A stretch of 64,000 bases of DNA, from positions 449,001-513,000 of the forward strand of contig NZ_CP028922.1 in assembly GCF_003060825.1 (NCBI RefSeq), read 5' to 3'. The notes under the pieces were generated by a model. The model saw only the letters and a list, made by a program, of their open reading frames with translations, did not search any database and was not told the DNA's origin. The stretch is from Paenibacillus sp. CAA11 (GTDB taxonomy: Bacteria; Bacillota; Bacilli; Paenibacillales; Paenibacillaceae). Shown here piece by piece: positions 16,634 to 25,599 of the stretch. Position numbers and translations under genes: made by a program. Each line of letters opens with the position of its first letter. Position 1 is the stretch's first letter.

Positions 16634-17511
16634 CATTTCTCGCCAAGCTAAGCGCCATGGTCGCGATTATCTATCTCATTAAGGTATTTATTTATCCCAT
16701 TTACAAGCCTGTCATGGGCAAGCAGAAGAAGCGCAATCGCAGATACTTGCAAGAGCGCAAGCGATCCCAGTTCAAAGAGAAGGTGACCCGTTGGAAGAAG
16801 GACCTGGCGGTTCAATTCGGCGGGAGGCTGCTTGGGAATGTTCAGCGGATGCGGCTGCAGAAGATTATCAACCGGCTGGATCTGACCATTCAGCCCGAGG
16901 AAATTCGGATTAACCAGGTGCTTTATATGCTGGCCGCCCTGCTGGTTACGATGGTCCTAATGAGTGCGAACCGGCTCCTGGGATGCGTTGCTGGAATTTT
17001 TATCATTATCGCTTGGATATATCCGGTTAAGGAACTGGAAGAGAAGATTGAGAAGAAGAACAAGAACATTGCACTCGGCTTTCCGGGATTCTACAGCATG
17101 GTCTATTACCAGTACAGCAAGTCGGTCAATATCTACCTGTCGGATGTCATCAAGGATTATATTCCGAATGCCAATCCCGATCTTGCCGAGGAGCTCGGCG
17201 TCATGCTGGACAATATCGAGTATGGCGAGGATTATGCTTTGAAGCAGCTTAAGAAGCGGGTTCCCGTGCACTACATTATTAAATTCTGCGACTTGATGGA
17301 GACCCGGCTGAAGGGCTATGACAACATTTCGCAGATGGTATATCTGAAGAATGAAGTGGATTCCTTCCGGCTGCGTGCCCTGGAGGATGAGCTGGCGAAG
17401 AGAGAACGCAGCAATTCAAAGCTCCAGCTCGTGCTAATTTTCGTACTTGGCGTATATATTGTCATATATTATTTGTTCACCATGCTGGATGCCATGGAGA
17501 TGTTCCAATAA
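16630..17511 (+). CDS. TadC-like inner-membrane platform protein
   Basis: 293 residues. The start ATG overlaps the preceding stop in an ATGA. It has an N-terminal helix (AKLSAMVAIIYLIKVFIYPI), a basic cytoplasmic part, two helices near residues 95-135, a T2SSF-like cytoplasmic segment (LGVMLDNIEYGEDYALKQLK, FCDLMETRLKGYDNISQMVY) and a C-terminal helix (LVLIFVLGVYIVIYYLFTML). Pairing with the upstream TadB-like gene is the usual tadB-tadC order. Confidence 0.72.
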   Translation: MTFLAKLSAMVAIIYLIKVFIYPIYKPVMGKQKKRNRRYLQERKRSQFKEKVTRWKKDLAVQFGGRLLGNVQRMRLQKIINRLDLTIQPEEIRINQVLYMLAALLVTMVLMSANRLLGCVAGIFIIIAWIYPVKELEEKIEKKNKNIALGFPGFYSMVYYQYSKSVNIYLSDVIKDYIPNANPDLAEELGVMLDNIEYGEDYALKQLKKRVPVHYIIKFCDLMETRLKGYDNISQMVYLKNEVDSFRLRALEDELAKRERSNSKLQLVLIFVLGVYIVIYYLFTMLDAMEMFQ

Positions 17512-17529
17512 AGAAGGAGGAGTAAGAAG

Positions 17530-17736
17530 ATGCTGAAGCGACTGAAGATTAAATTAACCAGCCGTGAGTTCTGGAAGGATGAGCGGGGAGAGATGGGGAT
17601 CAGAGGAATCGCCATAACTGTAGGCGTGATTGTTTTCATTGGTATTGTACTTGCGTTCTTAAGAACGAATGCAGGTAACTTTATTCAAGATGCATGGGAT
17701 ATGATGCTGGAGAAAATCAACAGTATTACAGGATAA
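17530..17736 (+). CDS. Small Flp-pilin-like membrane protein
   Basis: 68 residues from ATG 17530 with AAGGAGGAG upstream. A basic/acidic N-terminus (MLKRLKIKLTSREFWKDERG) precedes one hydrophobic helix (IAITVGVIVFIGIVLAFLRT) and a short tail. Size, single helix and position after tadC match the Flp pilin slot. The classical G/xxxxEY processing site is not clear (the sequence before the helix is DERGEMG), so pilin identity is an inference from context. Confidence 0.55.
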   Translation: MLKRLKIKLTSREFWKDERGEMGIRGIAITVGVIVFIGIVLAFLRTNAGNFIQDAWDMMLEKINSITG

Positions 17737-17757
17737 ACAACAGGCGGTGATCTCATC

Positions 17758-18273
17758 ATGAGAGGGTTCGCCAAATCAGTTCTGATCTCGATTATTGCGA
17801 CGATCTGCATTCTGTTATTTACGAACTTTATCTTCTTTTTTCCCTGGTACACAACGCTTATCGTTCAGACGTTCAATCTGTCGCAAATCGTGGCGAGTGA
17901 CAACTATTTGAAGGAAAGCAATTATGAGGATGCGCTGGAGGATCTCCGGAATCGACCGATCTACCGGGATAATGCGAACAAGATCAAGATCGAAGTGAAG
18001 AACGAGGACGACACGGATGCCATTGGCTTTGACGACCCAGGTAAATACTTGGACGGCGGCTATACGGATAGGGATAAGCCTTATAGGCAGCGAGGCAACA
18101 AGGTGACGGTCACCGTCTCGGCTTCTTATCCGCTCAAGATCAAGCTGTGGGGACAGGAATACCAGAAGGATATCGATGTCTCGTTCAAGCTGGATACCAC
18201 CGGTCTGAAGCATTATAAAGATCTCGATTACTATGCGGATTTGCCGGATGAGGATGGGGAGTCGCTGCCATGA
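17758..18273 (+). CDS. Membrane-anchored protein in TadE-like position
   Basis: 171 residues. An N-terminal membrane helix (VLISIIATICILLFTNFIFF) is followed by an outward domain rich in charged residues (YLKESNYEDALEDLRNRPIY, GNKVTVTVSASYPLKIKLWG, ISVSFKL-like strand near the end). A single N-terminal anchor followed by a beta-rich domain is what TadE/TadF pseudopilins look like, but no prepilin motif is clear. It overlaps the next gene by 4 bases (ATGA). The function is inferred from position only. Confidence 0.55.
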   Translation: MRGFAKSVLISIIATICILLFTNFIFFFPWYTTLIVQTFNLSQIVASDNYLKESNYEDALEDLRNRPIYRDNANKIKIEVKNEDDTDAIGFDDPGKYLDGGYTDRDKPYRQRGNKVTVTVSASYPLKIKLWGQEYQKDIDVSFKLDTTGLKHYKDLDYYADLPDEDGESLP

Positions 18274-18779
18274 GGAATATTGCCATCGGATTGTTAATCG
18301 TTGTCTTTGCCTCGTTACTGATCGAACCGCTGGTAGAAGTAATCAATGCCATGCGCGAGAGGATCGTATTGAACACGTCCGTGAACAATGCCTTCCGTTC
18401 AGCCCGGGATCGAAGCCTGGAATACTCGCTCATGCGAAACTTAGATGCCAGTGTAGACCGGGAGAAATTCGTAGACTACTTCTCCGATGCGTTCGAATCA
18501 GCGATGGATCTGACGAGAACAGGCGGAGATGATCACCAGCTGACATTTACGCCGAACAATCCGGATAAATATAACGAATTCGTGGTGACGCTCACCTTCG
18601 AGGTGACAGAGGGAAGTGTGACAGACCCAGAGATCCGGCAGAAGGAAGAGGTCACGGTCGATGTGGAGTCTGCCTATAAGTTCAAGACCAAGTATCTGAA
18701 GCTGGCGGAAGCGGCCGGGAAGGACGTCAACTACAAGCTGGTGGCCCATAAGAAATATGAACTGTCGGTTAAGAACTAA
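18270..18779 (+). CDS. Membrane-anchored protein in TadF-like position
   Basis: 169 residues from an ATG that overlaps the previous stop. An N-terminal helix (IAIGLLIVVFASLLIEPLVE) precedes a pilin-like stem (VINAMRERIVLNTSVNNAFR) and a beta-rich domain ending in VAHKKYELSVKN. The layout parallels the preceding gene and suggests a pair of pseudopilins. It is followed 18 bases later by the EsaB-like gene, with no terminator between. Confidence 0.55.
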   Translation: MRNIAIGLLIVVFASLLIEPLVEVINAMRERIVLNTSVNNAFRSARDRSLEYSLMRNLDASVDREKFVDYFSDAFESAMDLTRTGGDDHQLTFTPNNPDKYNEFVVTLTFEVTEGSVTDPEIRQKEEVTVDVESAYKFKTKYLKLAEAAGKDVNYKLVAHKKYELSVKN

Positions 18780-18797
18780 GGAAGGATGCTTAGCAGT

Positions 18798-19028
18798 ATG
18801 GATTACGTCATGGTGACTTTCACAGCCGGACAAGCTCCCGGCAAAGACTTGAAGGTTCCGGCATTCGTCCCCATCGGGGAACTGATCGAGATGCTGGCGG
18901 AGGCCCTTCACCTTGCAGTCGAACCTGAGAATCGGATTCAGGCAGAGCCGGTGGGGCGCATCCTGGATAATCGGCTGACCCTGGAGCAGGAAGGCGTAGC
19001 CGACGGGGCCCTGCTGACCTTGATATAG
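18798..19028 (+). CDS. esaB: EsaB/YukD-like ubiquitin-fold protein of T7SS
   Basis: 76 residues from ATG 18798, chosen because GGAAGG lies at workable distance; an in-frame ATG at 18786 sits on top of that site. The sequence MDYVMVTFTAGQAPGKDLKV, IGELIEMLAEALHL and RLTLEQEGVADGALLTLI follows the beta-grasp pattern of YukD/EsaB (strand, helix, and the terminal L..L.e.gv.dGd.L.l). In T7SSb these small cytoplasmic proteins are needed for secretion. It is the first T7SS gene after the Tad genes. Confidence 0.78.
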   Translation: MDYVMVTFTAGQAPGKDLKVPAFVPIGELIEMLAEALHLAVEPENRIQAEPVGRILDNRLTLEQEGVADGALLTLI

Positions 19029-19043
19029 AGGAGGACGCTAGAG

Positions 19044-19883
19044 ATGGCAGATGAGATCAATTTGGCCAGTGGCGGCATGGTGCTCAGAACCGAGGACCAG
19101 CTCATATGCTCGGATCTGGCCAGCTATGCCGGCTCCTGGCTGCTGGACCCGCTGAGTCCGGAGCCGCCTCGCAGACTGGAAGGCCTGCTATGGTTCATGA
19201 ACCGGGACGGGCAGACGGTCTACTGCAGCGACCAGCTCCAGGGGCACAGGCTGTGCAAGCTGGATCTGGGCTCGGGCCGCCTTGAGCTGCTGCTGGATCG
19301 TCCGGTCTATGGATTGATCCGTCAGGATGAATGGCTCTACTACATTCACGAAGAGGACCGCCGGCTGTACCGCTGTCAGGTGAACGGCCGCGGCGAGATG
19401 CGGCTGACAGATGAGGCGGTGGAGTCTTTTGTCATCCGGGAGGAAGAGATTTACTACGCGGCGGATCACATGCTCCGCACCTGCAGCCTGACCGGGAAGC
19501 AGAATGAACGCTACCTGGACTTGGCGGCGGCGGGTCTTGTGCTGAGCGGACAGCAGTTGCTCTTCTCAGACCGCCAGAAGCAGTATGCGCTTAGCATTGT
19601 GGATTTGGCGACTGGCGAAGTTACCGTCCATGAGGATGTGATTCCGGCCAGTATGAATGTCCGGGGAAGATATCTGTACTGCGCGAACCGCAGTAATGGC
19701 AATTCCATTTACCGCATAGATCTGGAACAGGGCAGCAAAATCCGGATTTACGGAGAGCCTGCGGATTATCTTCACCTGATCGGTGAGGAGCTTTATTTCA
19801 TCAACAACAAGGAATGGTACCGGATGTCACTGCTTGGAGGCCAAGCGGTGAAAGCAATTCCGTCACCTGTGAGGTACATATGA
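19044..19883 (+). CDS. Beta-propeller-like protein (DUF5050 type)
   Basis: 279 residues from ATG 19044 (GAGGAGGAC upstream). It consists of repeated four-strand units with the pattern xxLYYxxxxDxxLYRxxLxG, for example LYYIHEEDRRLYRCQVNGRG, EIYYAADHMLRTCSLTGKQN, YLYCANRSNGNSIYRIDLEQ and ELYFINNKEWYRMSLLGGQA. This matches DUF5050-like propellers. No signal peptide or membrane helix is seen, so it is probably cytoplasmic. It overlaps essC in an ATGA, so the two are translationally coupled. A scaffold or regulator of EssC is possible but unproven. Confidence 0.65.
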   Translation: MADEINLASGGMVLRTEDQLICSDLASYAGSWLLDPLSPEPPRRLEGLLWFMNRDGQTVYCSDQLQGHRLCKLDLGSGRLELLLDRPVYGLIRQDEWLYYIHEEDRRLYRCQVNGRGEMRLTDEAVESFVIREEEIYYAADHMLRTCSLTGKQNERYLDLAAAGLVLSGQQLLFSDRQKQYALSIVDLATGEVTVHEDVIPASMNVRGRYLYCANRSNGNSIYRIDLEQGSKIRIYGEPADYLHLIGEELYFINNKEWYRMSLLGGQAVKAIPSPVRYI

Positions 19884-22800
19884 TCCAGAACAATCGTGAA
19901 TTCAGCCGGCAGCCGCGGTTCCTTCCGGAGATGCCCGGCGGTGAAGTGGAGGTTCCGAACCCGCCTCATTCGTATGAGAAGCCGGAAATCTCCTGGTTCG
20001 CCCTGCTGGCGCCGCCCGTCGTCATGATGATGGTGTCGCTGCTGCTGGCGCTGACATCGCAGTCCCTGTTCATGGCGATCTCGATTGCCACCACCGTGGT
20101 GACCTTGATCGTCTCGCTGACAGGAGCTGCGGCGCAGATTAAGAAATACAAGCGCAAGAAGAAGGAACGGGAAACCAAATATCTGCAGTTCATTGCCGAT
20201 ACGCGCAGTGAGCTGACCTTGGCCAAAGCGCAGCAGGTGCAGGCGATGAATGAGTTGAACCCTGAGCCGGCCCTATGTCTGAGCCGGATCGAGCAGCTGG
20301 ACAACAAGCTGTGGGAGCGGACCCCGTCCTACCCCGACTTTCTGTCCCTGCGGCTCGGTGTGGGCAGTGTTCCATCTGCAGTAAGGATCAAATATCAGAG
20401 ACAGGCTGTCGTGCTGGAGAGTGACCCTCTGATGATGGAACCGCAGCGCCTGGCCCTGGAATTCGAACGGGTGCAGGACGTGCCGGTCACGCTGAACCTG
20501 CGTACCTCTGAAATCTGCGGAATTGCAGGCGAGGAGGATAAGACTTCTCAGCTGACCCACCAGCTGCTGCTGCAGCTCGTGACCCATCACGGCTATGATG
20601 ATGTCCGGGTCGTGGTGCTGGCAGCAGAGGAGCGGGTCCAGCAGTGGGATTGGCTGAAATACGTGCCCCACGTCTGGAGCGATGCGTTCGACTCCCGCTA
20701 TATCCTCTGCGGACGGGCGATGGCCCACGCCGTGCTCGGCGAGCTGAATGCAATCATCAAGGAGCGTGAGCTGAAGGCCGCAGGCGGAACTCCGCTTCCG
20801 CATTATGTGTTCATCATTGAGGACGCCTCGCTGCTGGAGGATGAGCCGATTAACAAGTATCTGTATAACAAATCCGCCGCGCTCGGCGTGTCCTCGGTCT
20901 TCCTGGCGAAGCACCAGGCCTATCTGCCGATGAACTGCCGGCAGGTGATCGTCCTTGCGAACAAGACCGGGGAGCTGGCAGATCGGGAGACCGGGGAGAA
21001 GAACGCCTTCGTGCCCGATAAGCTGGCCCTGTCCAGCCTGGAACAGGCGTCTCGCAAGCTGGCGCCGCTGCGGATCAAGAACTCCGCCGCGAGCTTCGCC
21101 CTGCCGGACTCCATCTCCCTCCTGGAGATGTTCGGCATGAAGCGGGCGGAGGACAGCGGCCTTCTGACGCGCTGGGCGCAGAGCAAGCCCTACCAGGGCA
21201 TGAGCGTGCCCATCGGCGTGAAGGCGGGCGGCAGCCTGTTCAGCCTGGATATGCATGAGACCGGGCACGGACCGCACGGACTGGTAGCCGGGACGACCGG
21301 CTCCGGGAAGAGTGAGCTGCTGCAGACGATCATCGTCTCGCTGGCGATGAATTATCATCCGCATGATGTTGTCTTCGTGCTGATCGACTACAAGGGCGGC
21401 GGCATGGCGGATGTGTTCCAGGGCATGCCCCACCTGGTCGGGACCATTACCAACCTGGGCGGCAACCAGACAACGCGGGCCCTGCTCTCGATCAAGAGCG
21501 AGCTGATGCGCCGGCAGCGGATTTTCTCCAAGTACGGTGTGAATAACATCGACCGTTATCAGAAGCTGTATTACAACCGGGAGGATGCCGGCGAGATGCC
21601 GCCGATCCCGCATCTGATTATGATCGCGGATGAGTTCGCCGAGCTGAAGCAGGATCAGCCAGACTTCATGAAAGAGCTCGTGAGTACGGCCCGGGTCGGC
21701 CGAAGCCTCGGTGTGCATTTGATTCTGGCTACCCAGAAGCCTGCGGGCGTGGTCGATGATCAGATTTGGAGTAACTCCAAATTCAAATTATGTCTCAAAG
21801 TGCAGGATGAGGCGGACAGTAAGGATGTCATCAAAAGGCCGGATGCGGCGATGATCAAAGAGCCGGGCCGCGCCTATATCCAAGTGGGCAACGATGAAAT
21901 CTTCGAGTTGTTCCAATCCGCTTACTCTGGTGCGGACTATGATCCCGCGGGCGAGATGCGCAAGAGCGAGAACCGTCCGAAGCGGATTTACGAGCTGTCG
22001 CTGCATGGCAAGAGCGAGCAGATTTATCCGCTTCAGGAAGATAAGATCGCCAAGACGGAGCTGCCATCCCAGCTGAAGGCGATGGTCGATCACATCATCG
22101 CCGTCTCGGCGGAACACGGCATCCAGCCGCTGGAAGGGCCTTGGCTGCCGCCGCTGCCGGAGACCGTCTACCTGGATGATCTGTATCCGCAGGGGGCTCC
22201 GTTTGACAGCGGTCTGGCAGAATGGCGGCGGCATGAGGGCGGCTTCAAGGTGCCGATCGGCCTGCTGGACGACCCGCGGAACCAGCGGCAGGAGCCGCTG
22301 GTGGTGGATTTTGCTCAGGAAGGGAATCTATTCGTCTATGGAGCGCCGGGCACCGGAAAGACCGTGCTGCTCAAAACGCTGTGCATGTCGGTGGCCGAGA
22401 GCTATTCTCCGTCGGAAGCGTATCTGTATATTCTTGATTTCGGAGGCAGCTCCTACAAGGCGCTGGAACGGCTGCCGCACTGCGGCGGCGTCATGACCCT
22501 GGAGCAGGAGAGCCGAATCAACCAGTTCGTGCTGTATCTGTTCCGGGTGATGGAAGAGCGGAAGGGGCTGTTCGAGGAGAGCGGGGCCGACGGCTTCCTT
22601 CATTACCGAAGCCGTGGCGGGAACATTCCGGCGATTGTGGTGGTGATTGATAACTATTTTGCCCTGTCCGAGACCTATGAGCAGATTGATGACAAGATGA
22701 TTGTGCTGGCCCGTGAAGGCTCCAAGTTCGGGATCTACATGGTGGTTTCGGCCACGAATGCCTCGCTCGTCCGGTACAAGCTGGCGGTCAACTTCAAGCT

Positions 22801-23803
22801 GGCAGTCTCGCTGCAGCTTACGGATAAGAGCGAATATGCCGGCATCGTTGGCAGAACCGATGGGCTGGAGCCGGCGAATGTGCCTGGACGCGCCCTGGTG
22901 CGGGGCCAGCCGCCGCTGGAATTCCAGACGTCTCTGCCGGAGACCAGTCTGAGAAGCACAGAAGAGATCATCCAGTATTATGAATCTCTTCGTCTGCAAG
23001 GGCGGATTGAGCAAGCGGCTCCGGTTCCGGTCATGCCGTCTTCGATTGATATGTCCGAGATCAACCGTCACGCAGAGGGCCTTGCTATCGGACTTGGCGA
23101 TTATGACCTGCTGCCAGTGCAGATTGATCTGGCCGTGACGCCTATTCTGATGGTTGCCGGCGATCCGATGTCAGGCAAGAGCACGGTGCTGATGTCATGG
23201 GTTCGTGCCCTTCACGAGAAGCTCGGTGCGGAAGGCCTGCAGGTCTATGCGCTGGATTCAGGCGCTATGGGCATCTACGGTATCATGGGACTGCCTTCGG
23301 TAACGGACCTGTCCCAGGTCGAGGATATGTTCACCCTGGTCGATGAGATCAAGGAGGAGCTGGACCGGCGCAGATCCGAGTTCAACGAGGTTAGACGCAG
23401 TAACGGTGATGTCGAAGGTCTGATCCGATCGTGGAAGCAGCTCGTGTTCGTCATCGATAAGCTGCAGGAGCTGACCGACGGCGATCAGTATGTCTTCAAA
23501 GAACTGCTGGAACGCATCGTGAAGCAGGAACGGGGCATGAAGGTAGCGGTGATCGCCGCCGACATGACCTCCGAACTGGCCAGCAACTGGGATGGACTGG
23601 CGAAGTCCATTCGGGAAGAGCAGACCGGGATTCTGCTCGGCAGCCTGAAGGATCAGAACCTGTACAATGCCCGCTTCCCTTACGGCACACAGGAGAAGGA
23701 CTTCGAGATTGGGGATGGCTACTTCATTGTGAAGAACCGCTATGTGGGACTGCGGACGGCCGTGCATTCGGGCAAAGTCCTGGAACCTAGTCTAATGAGT
23801 TGA
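19880..23803 (+). CDS. essC: EssC/YukBA-type T7SS motor ATPase
   Basis: 1307 residues from ATG 19880, overlapping the previous stop. Two membrane helices lie at about residues 36-85 (FALLAPPVVMMMVSLLLALT, MAISIATTVVTLIVSLTGAA). Three FtsK/SpoIIIE ATPase domains follow, with Walker A motifs GTTGSGKSEL (about 471), GAPGTGKTVLL (about 820) and GDPMSGKSTVL (about 1093). Domain 1 also has VLIDYKGGGM and LIMIADEFAEL (Walker B). EssC drives WXG100 and effector export. Typical EssC proteins are near 1450-1500 residues with two N-terminal FHA domains; this one begins almost directly before the membrane helices and lacks them. EsaA, EssA and EssB genes are not seen nearby. Confidence 0.93.
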   Translation: MIQNNREFSRQPRFLPEMPGGEVEVPNPPHSYEKPEISWFALLAPPVVMMMVSLLLALTSQSLFMAISIATTVVTLIVSLTGAAAQIKKYKRKKKERETKYLQFIADTRSELTLAKAQQVQAMNELNPEPALCLSRIEQLDNKLWERTPSYPDFLSLRLGVGSVPSAVRIKYQRQAVVLESDPLMMEPQRLALEFERVQDVPVTLNLRTSEICGIAGEEDKTSQLTHQLLLQLVTHHGYDDVRVVVLAAEERVQQWDWLKYVPHVWSDAFDSRYILCGRAMAHAVLGELNAIIKERELKAAGGTPLPHYVFIIEDASLLEDEPINKYLYNKSAALGVSSVFLAKHQAYLPMNCRQVIVLANKTGELADRETGEKNAFVPDKLALSSLEQASRKLAPLRIKNSAASFALPDSISLLEMFGMKRAEDSGLLTRWAQSKPYQGMSVPIGVKAGGSLFSLDMHETGHGPHGLVAGTTGSGKSELLQTIIVSLAMNYHPHDVVFVLIDYKGGGMADVFQGMPHLVGTITNLGGNQTTRALLSIKSELMRRQRIFSKYGVNNIDRYQKLYYNREDAGEMPPIPHLIMIADEFAELKQDQPDFMKELVSTARVGRSLGVHLILATQKPAGVVDDQIWSNSKFKLCLKVQDEADSKDVIKRPDAAMIKEPGRAYIQVGNDEIFELFQSAYSGADYDPAGEMRKSENRPKRIYELSLHGKSEQIYPLQEDKIAKTELPSQLKAMVDHIIAVSAEHGIQPLEGPWLPPLPETVYLDDLYPQGAPFDSGLAEWRRHEGGFKVPIGLLDDPRNQRQEPLVVDFAQEGNLFVYGAPGTGKTVLLKTLCMSVAESYSPSEAYLYILDFGGSSYKALERLPHCGGVMTLEQESRINQFVLYLFRVMEERKGLFEESGADGFLHYRSRGGNIPAIVVVIDNYFALSETYEQIDDKMIVLAREGSKFGIYMVVSATNASLVRYKLAVNFKLAVSLQLTDKSEYAGIVGRTDGLEPANVPGRALVRGQPPLEFQTSLPETSLRSTEEIIQYYESLRLQGRIEQAAPVPVMPSSIDMSEINRHAEGLAIGLGDYDLLPVQIDLAVTPILMVAGDPMSGKSTVLMSWVRALHEKLGAEGLQVYALDSGAMGIYGIMGLPSVTDLSQVEDMFTLVDEIKEELDRRRSEFNEVRRSNGDVEGLIRSWKQLVFVIDKLQELTDGDQYVFKELLERIVKQERGMKVAVIAADMTSELASNWDGLAKSIREEQTGILLGSLKDQNLYNARFPYGTQEKDFEIGDGYFIVKNRYVGLRTAVHSGKVLEPSLMS

Positions 23804-23816
23804 AGGAGAGATGAAC

Positions 23817-24134
23817 ATGCCTAGCCCGTCAGAGATTAGACGCAAGGCCGACGGCGTCATGAGCGTAGCGAATGACATGGATCGGGAGGCAGGCAAATAC
23901 CGGAGTACGGTGAATGGCATCGGCTCCTGGTGGCAAGGGGAAGGCGCTAAGGCTTTTAAGGATGGCTATGCCGAGATTGATTCCGAGATCAGGCGTCTGC
24001 TCACCAAGATGCGGAGTCTGCGGGACCGGGTGAACAACCTGGCCAGCGCTGTGCAGCGCGCGGAGCAGGAAGATGAGAAACGCCGCCTGGCAGAGGCAGC
24101 CTCAAAGAGCTCGTCGGGTAGTCGAAGATGGTGA
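23817..24134 (+). CDS. WXG100 protein A
   Basis: 105 residues from ATG 23817 (GGAGAG 8 bases upstream; an ATG two codons earlier is also possible). It is helix-turn-helix with the signature SWWQGEGAKAF at about residues 38-48 and a long second helix (IRRLLTKMRSLRDRVNNLAS). The tail is charged and low in complexity (SKSSSGSRRW). WXG100 dimers are co-exported by EssC and are needed for effector export. The gene is 13 bases after essC. Confidence 0.88.
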   Translation: MPSPSEIRRKADGVMSVANDMDREAGKYRSTVNGIGSWWQGEGAKAFKDGYAEIDSEIRRLLTKMRSLRDRVNNLASAVQRAEQEDEKRRLAEAASKSSSGSRRW

Positions 24135-24170
24135 TTAATTGCGTGAATGCACTGAAAGGAGGTGAAATGA

Positions 24171-24464
24171 ATGGGAAACCAATCCTTTAGTCCTGAACAG
24201 GCACGTTCCGTGTCCAAATCCATTTCCAGCAAAGGTAAAAACGTGGAAACACTGATCAACCAATTGGACAATGAGATTAAAGCGGTCAGCGGATGGTGGC
24301 AAGGGGAATCTTCCGTAGCATTTGTTGAAGAATTCCATCAGCTGAAAGAGAACTATCTGAAGAAGATGGTTGAATGTGTTGAAGGTATCAGTAAACAGCT
24401 TAACAGCGTTGCCGACGTAAAAGAGCAAAGCGAACGCGATATCGCAGCTCAATTGCGCAGATAA
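24171..24464 (+). CDS. WXG100 protein B (EsxA-like)
   Basis: 97 residues from ATG 24171, with a near-perfect AAAGGAGGTGA 8-10 bases upstream that suggests high expression. Signature GWWQGESSVAF at about residues 43-53, flanked by two helices (VETLINQLDNEIKAV and LKKMVECVEGISKQL). The length and lack of tail match EsxA. It is the last gene of the run, followed by a strong terminator. Together with WXG100 A it may form a heterodimer. Confidence 0.9.
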   Translation: MGNQSFSPEQARSVSKSISSKGKNVETLINQLDNEIKAVSGWWQGESSVAFVEEFHQLKENYLKKMVECVEGISKQLNSVADVKEQSERDIAAQLRR

Positions 24465-24471
24465 TTCATGG

Positions 24472-24516
24472 GGCGTGGTGGATGGATGCTCAGTTCATCC
24501 GCCCACGCCTTTTCCT
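24472..24516 (+). terminator. Rho-independent terminator of the T7SS run
   Basis: GGCGTGG-TGGATG pairs with CATCCG-CCCACGCC around GATGCTCAGTT and is followed by TTTT. This is the first convincing terminator after 10.9 kb, so genes from 11098 to 24464 could be one transcript. Confidence 0.8.
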
Positions 24517-24692
24517 AACTTTCATTTCATACATACTCCATTCCATGATTAGAATACGAGACTTATCTTTTTTTGATAATGAATACAATTTCGTTCCTGC
24601 CGGAGCGAGTGAATAGATCAGCAGCGAACCGTTCCCGGGTAACTAGACAATCGCGGGATATTCTATTTTCTTATCCATAAGGAGGAATATTT

Positions 24693-25526
24693 ATGCTTGT
24701 GAAAAAAATGAGTGCCGCCGCCCTTGCGGGCGCGCTGCTCACCGCTTCCCTGTCTGCTATGAGTATGGCGGCGGAGAAGCCGATGCAGGTGGAGGTGAAC
24801 GGCAAGAGCACCTCCCTTACAGATGCGCAGCCGTTCATGGACAAGAACCAGCGTATGCAGGTGCCGATCCGGTTCATCAGCGAGGCGCTGGGGGCCAAGG
24901 TAGGCTATGACGCCGGGAAGAAATTAATCACCCTCACTCAGGGCTCGAAGGTGATTACCCTGACGACAGGAAGCAAGAGCTTCACCGTCAATGGACAGAC
25001 CCAGCAGATGGATACCTCAGCCGTAGAGAGAAGCTCCAGAATCTATGTGCCTCTACGGTTTGTAAGCCAGGCGCTAGATGCGCAGCTTTCCTGGGATCCT
25101 GAAACGAATTCAGTGAAGGTTACTTCGCCGGATGGCGTGGAGTTGAAGCTGAAGGCGGAGGAGCCGAAGGAGGAGAGTACGGGGACGGTAAAGGACTGGT
25201 ATGGGTTTAAGGTGATTACGGATTCGGATTCGAAGTTACTTGTGGATAAAGGTTCTTATGAAAAATACAAAACATCTTACTTATTTTCGTTTTTAATTAC
25301 ATTTGGGTATGTTGGCGAAAATCACCAAAAACAGCTTAAAGAGGTTGAGAGCATACTACGTCAAAAGGTTGAAAGCAATACAGTAGATAAAGTTATGAAG
25401 TATGTTAAATCTAAAACCAAGCGGGATGATGAGCTCCCTATGAAATCATACAAAGATTCAAAGTACGAAATCGTTGTAATATCAGATTATAACGGCGACG
25501 TAAATGTTAAGGTCTATTACAAATGA
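24693..25526 (+). CDS. Secreted stalk-domain protein with uncharacterised C-terminal domain (paralogue 1)
   Basis: 277 residues from ATG 24693 (AAGGAGG 9 bases upstream). It has a signal peptide (KKMSAAALAGALLTASLSAM ... SMAAEK), then two copper-amine-oxidase-N-type stalk repeats at about residues 30-145: PFMDKNQRMQVPIRFISEAL, GAKVGYDAGKKLITLTQGSK and SRIYVPLRFVSQALDAQLSW. After a Glu/Lys linker, residues from about 165 carry the domain YGFKV...LKEVESILRQKVESNTVDKV, also found twice in the 9880 protein. Base composition drops sharply in AT direction in this second half, so the two parts may have different histories. Its function is unknown. It probably acts in the cell wall. Confidence 0.75.
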   Translation: MLVKKMSAAALAGALLTASLSAMSMAAEKPMQVEVNGKSTSLTDAQPFMDKNQRMQVPIRFISEALGAKVGYDAGKKLITLTQGSKVITLTTGSKSFTVNGQTQQMDTSAVERSSRIYVPLRFVSQALDAQLSWDPETNSVKVTSPDGVELKLKAEEPKEESTGTVKDWYGFKVITDSDSKLLVDKGSYEKYKTSYLFSFLITFGYVGENHQKQLKEVESILRQKVESNTVDKVMKYVKSKTKRDDELPMKSYKDSKYEIVVISDYNGDVNVKVYYK

Positions 25527-25599
25527 CAGCATATTAATTACTTGCTTACGTGTAATCATATGGGCTTGTTTTCTACCAAAATAAGAAGGGATGAATGTA

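Noticed and set aside
20273-21718. Minus-strand frame of 481 codons
   Set aside because: Antisense to essC, with His/Gln/Arg-rich composition typical of a shadow frame in GC-rich coding sequence.
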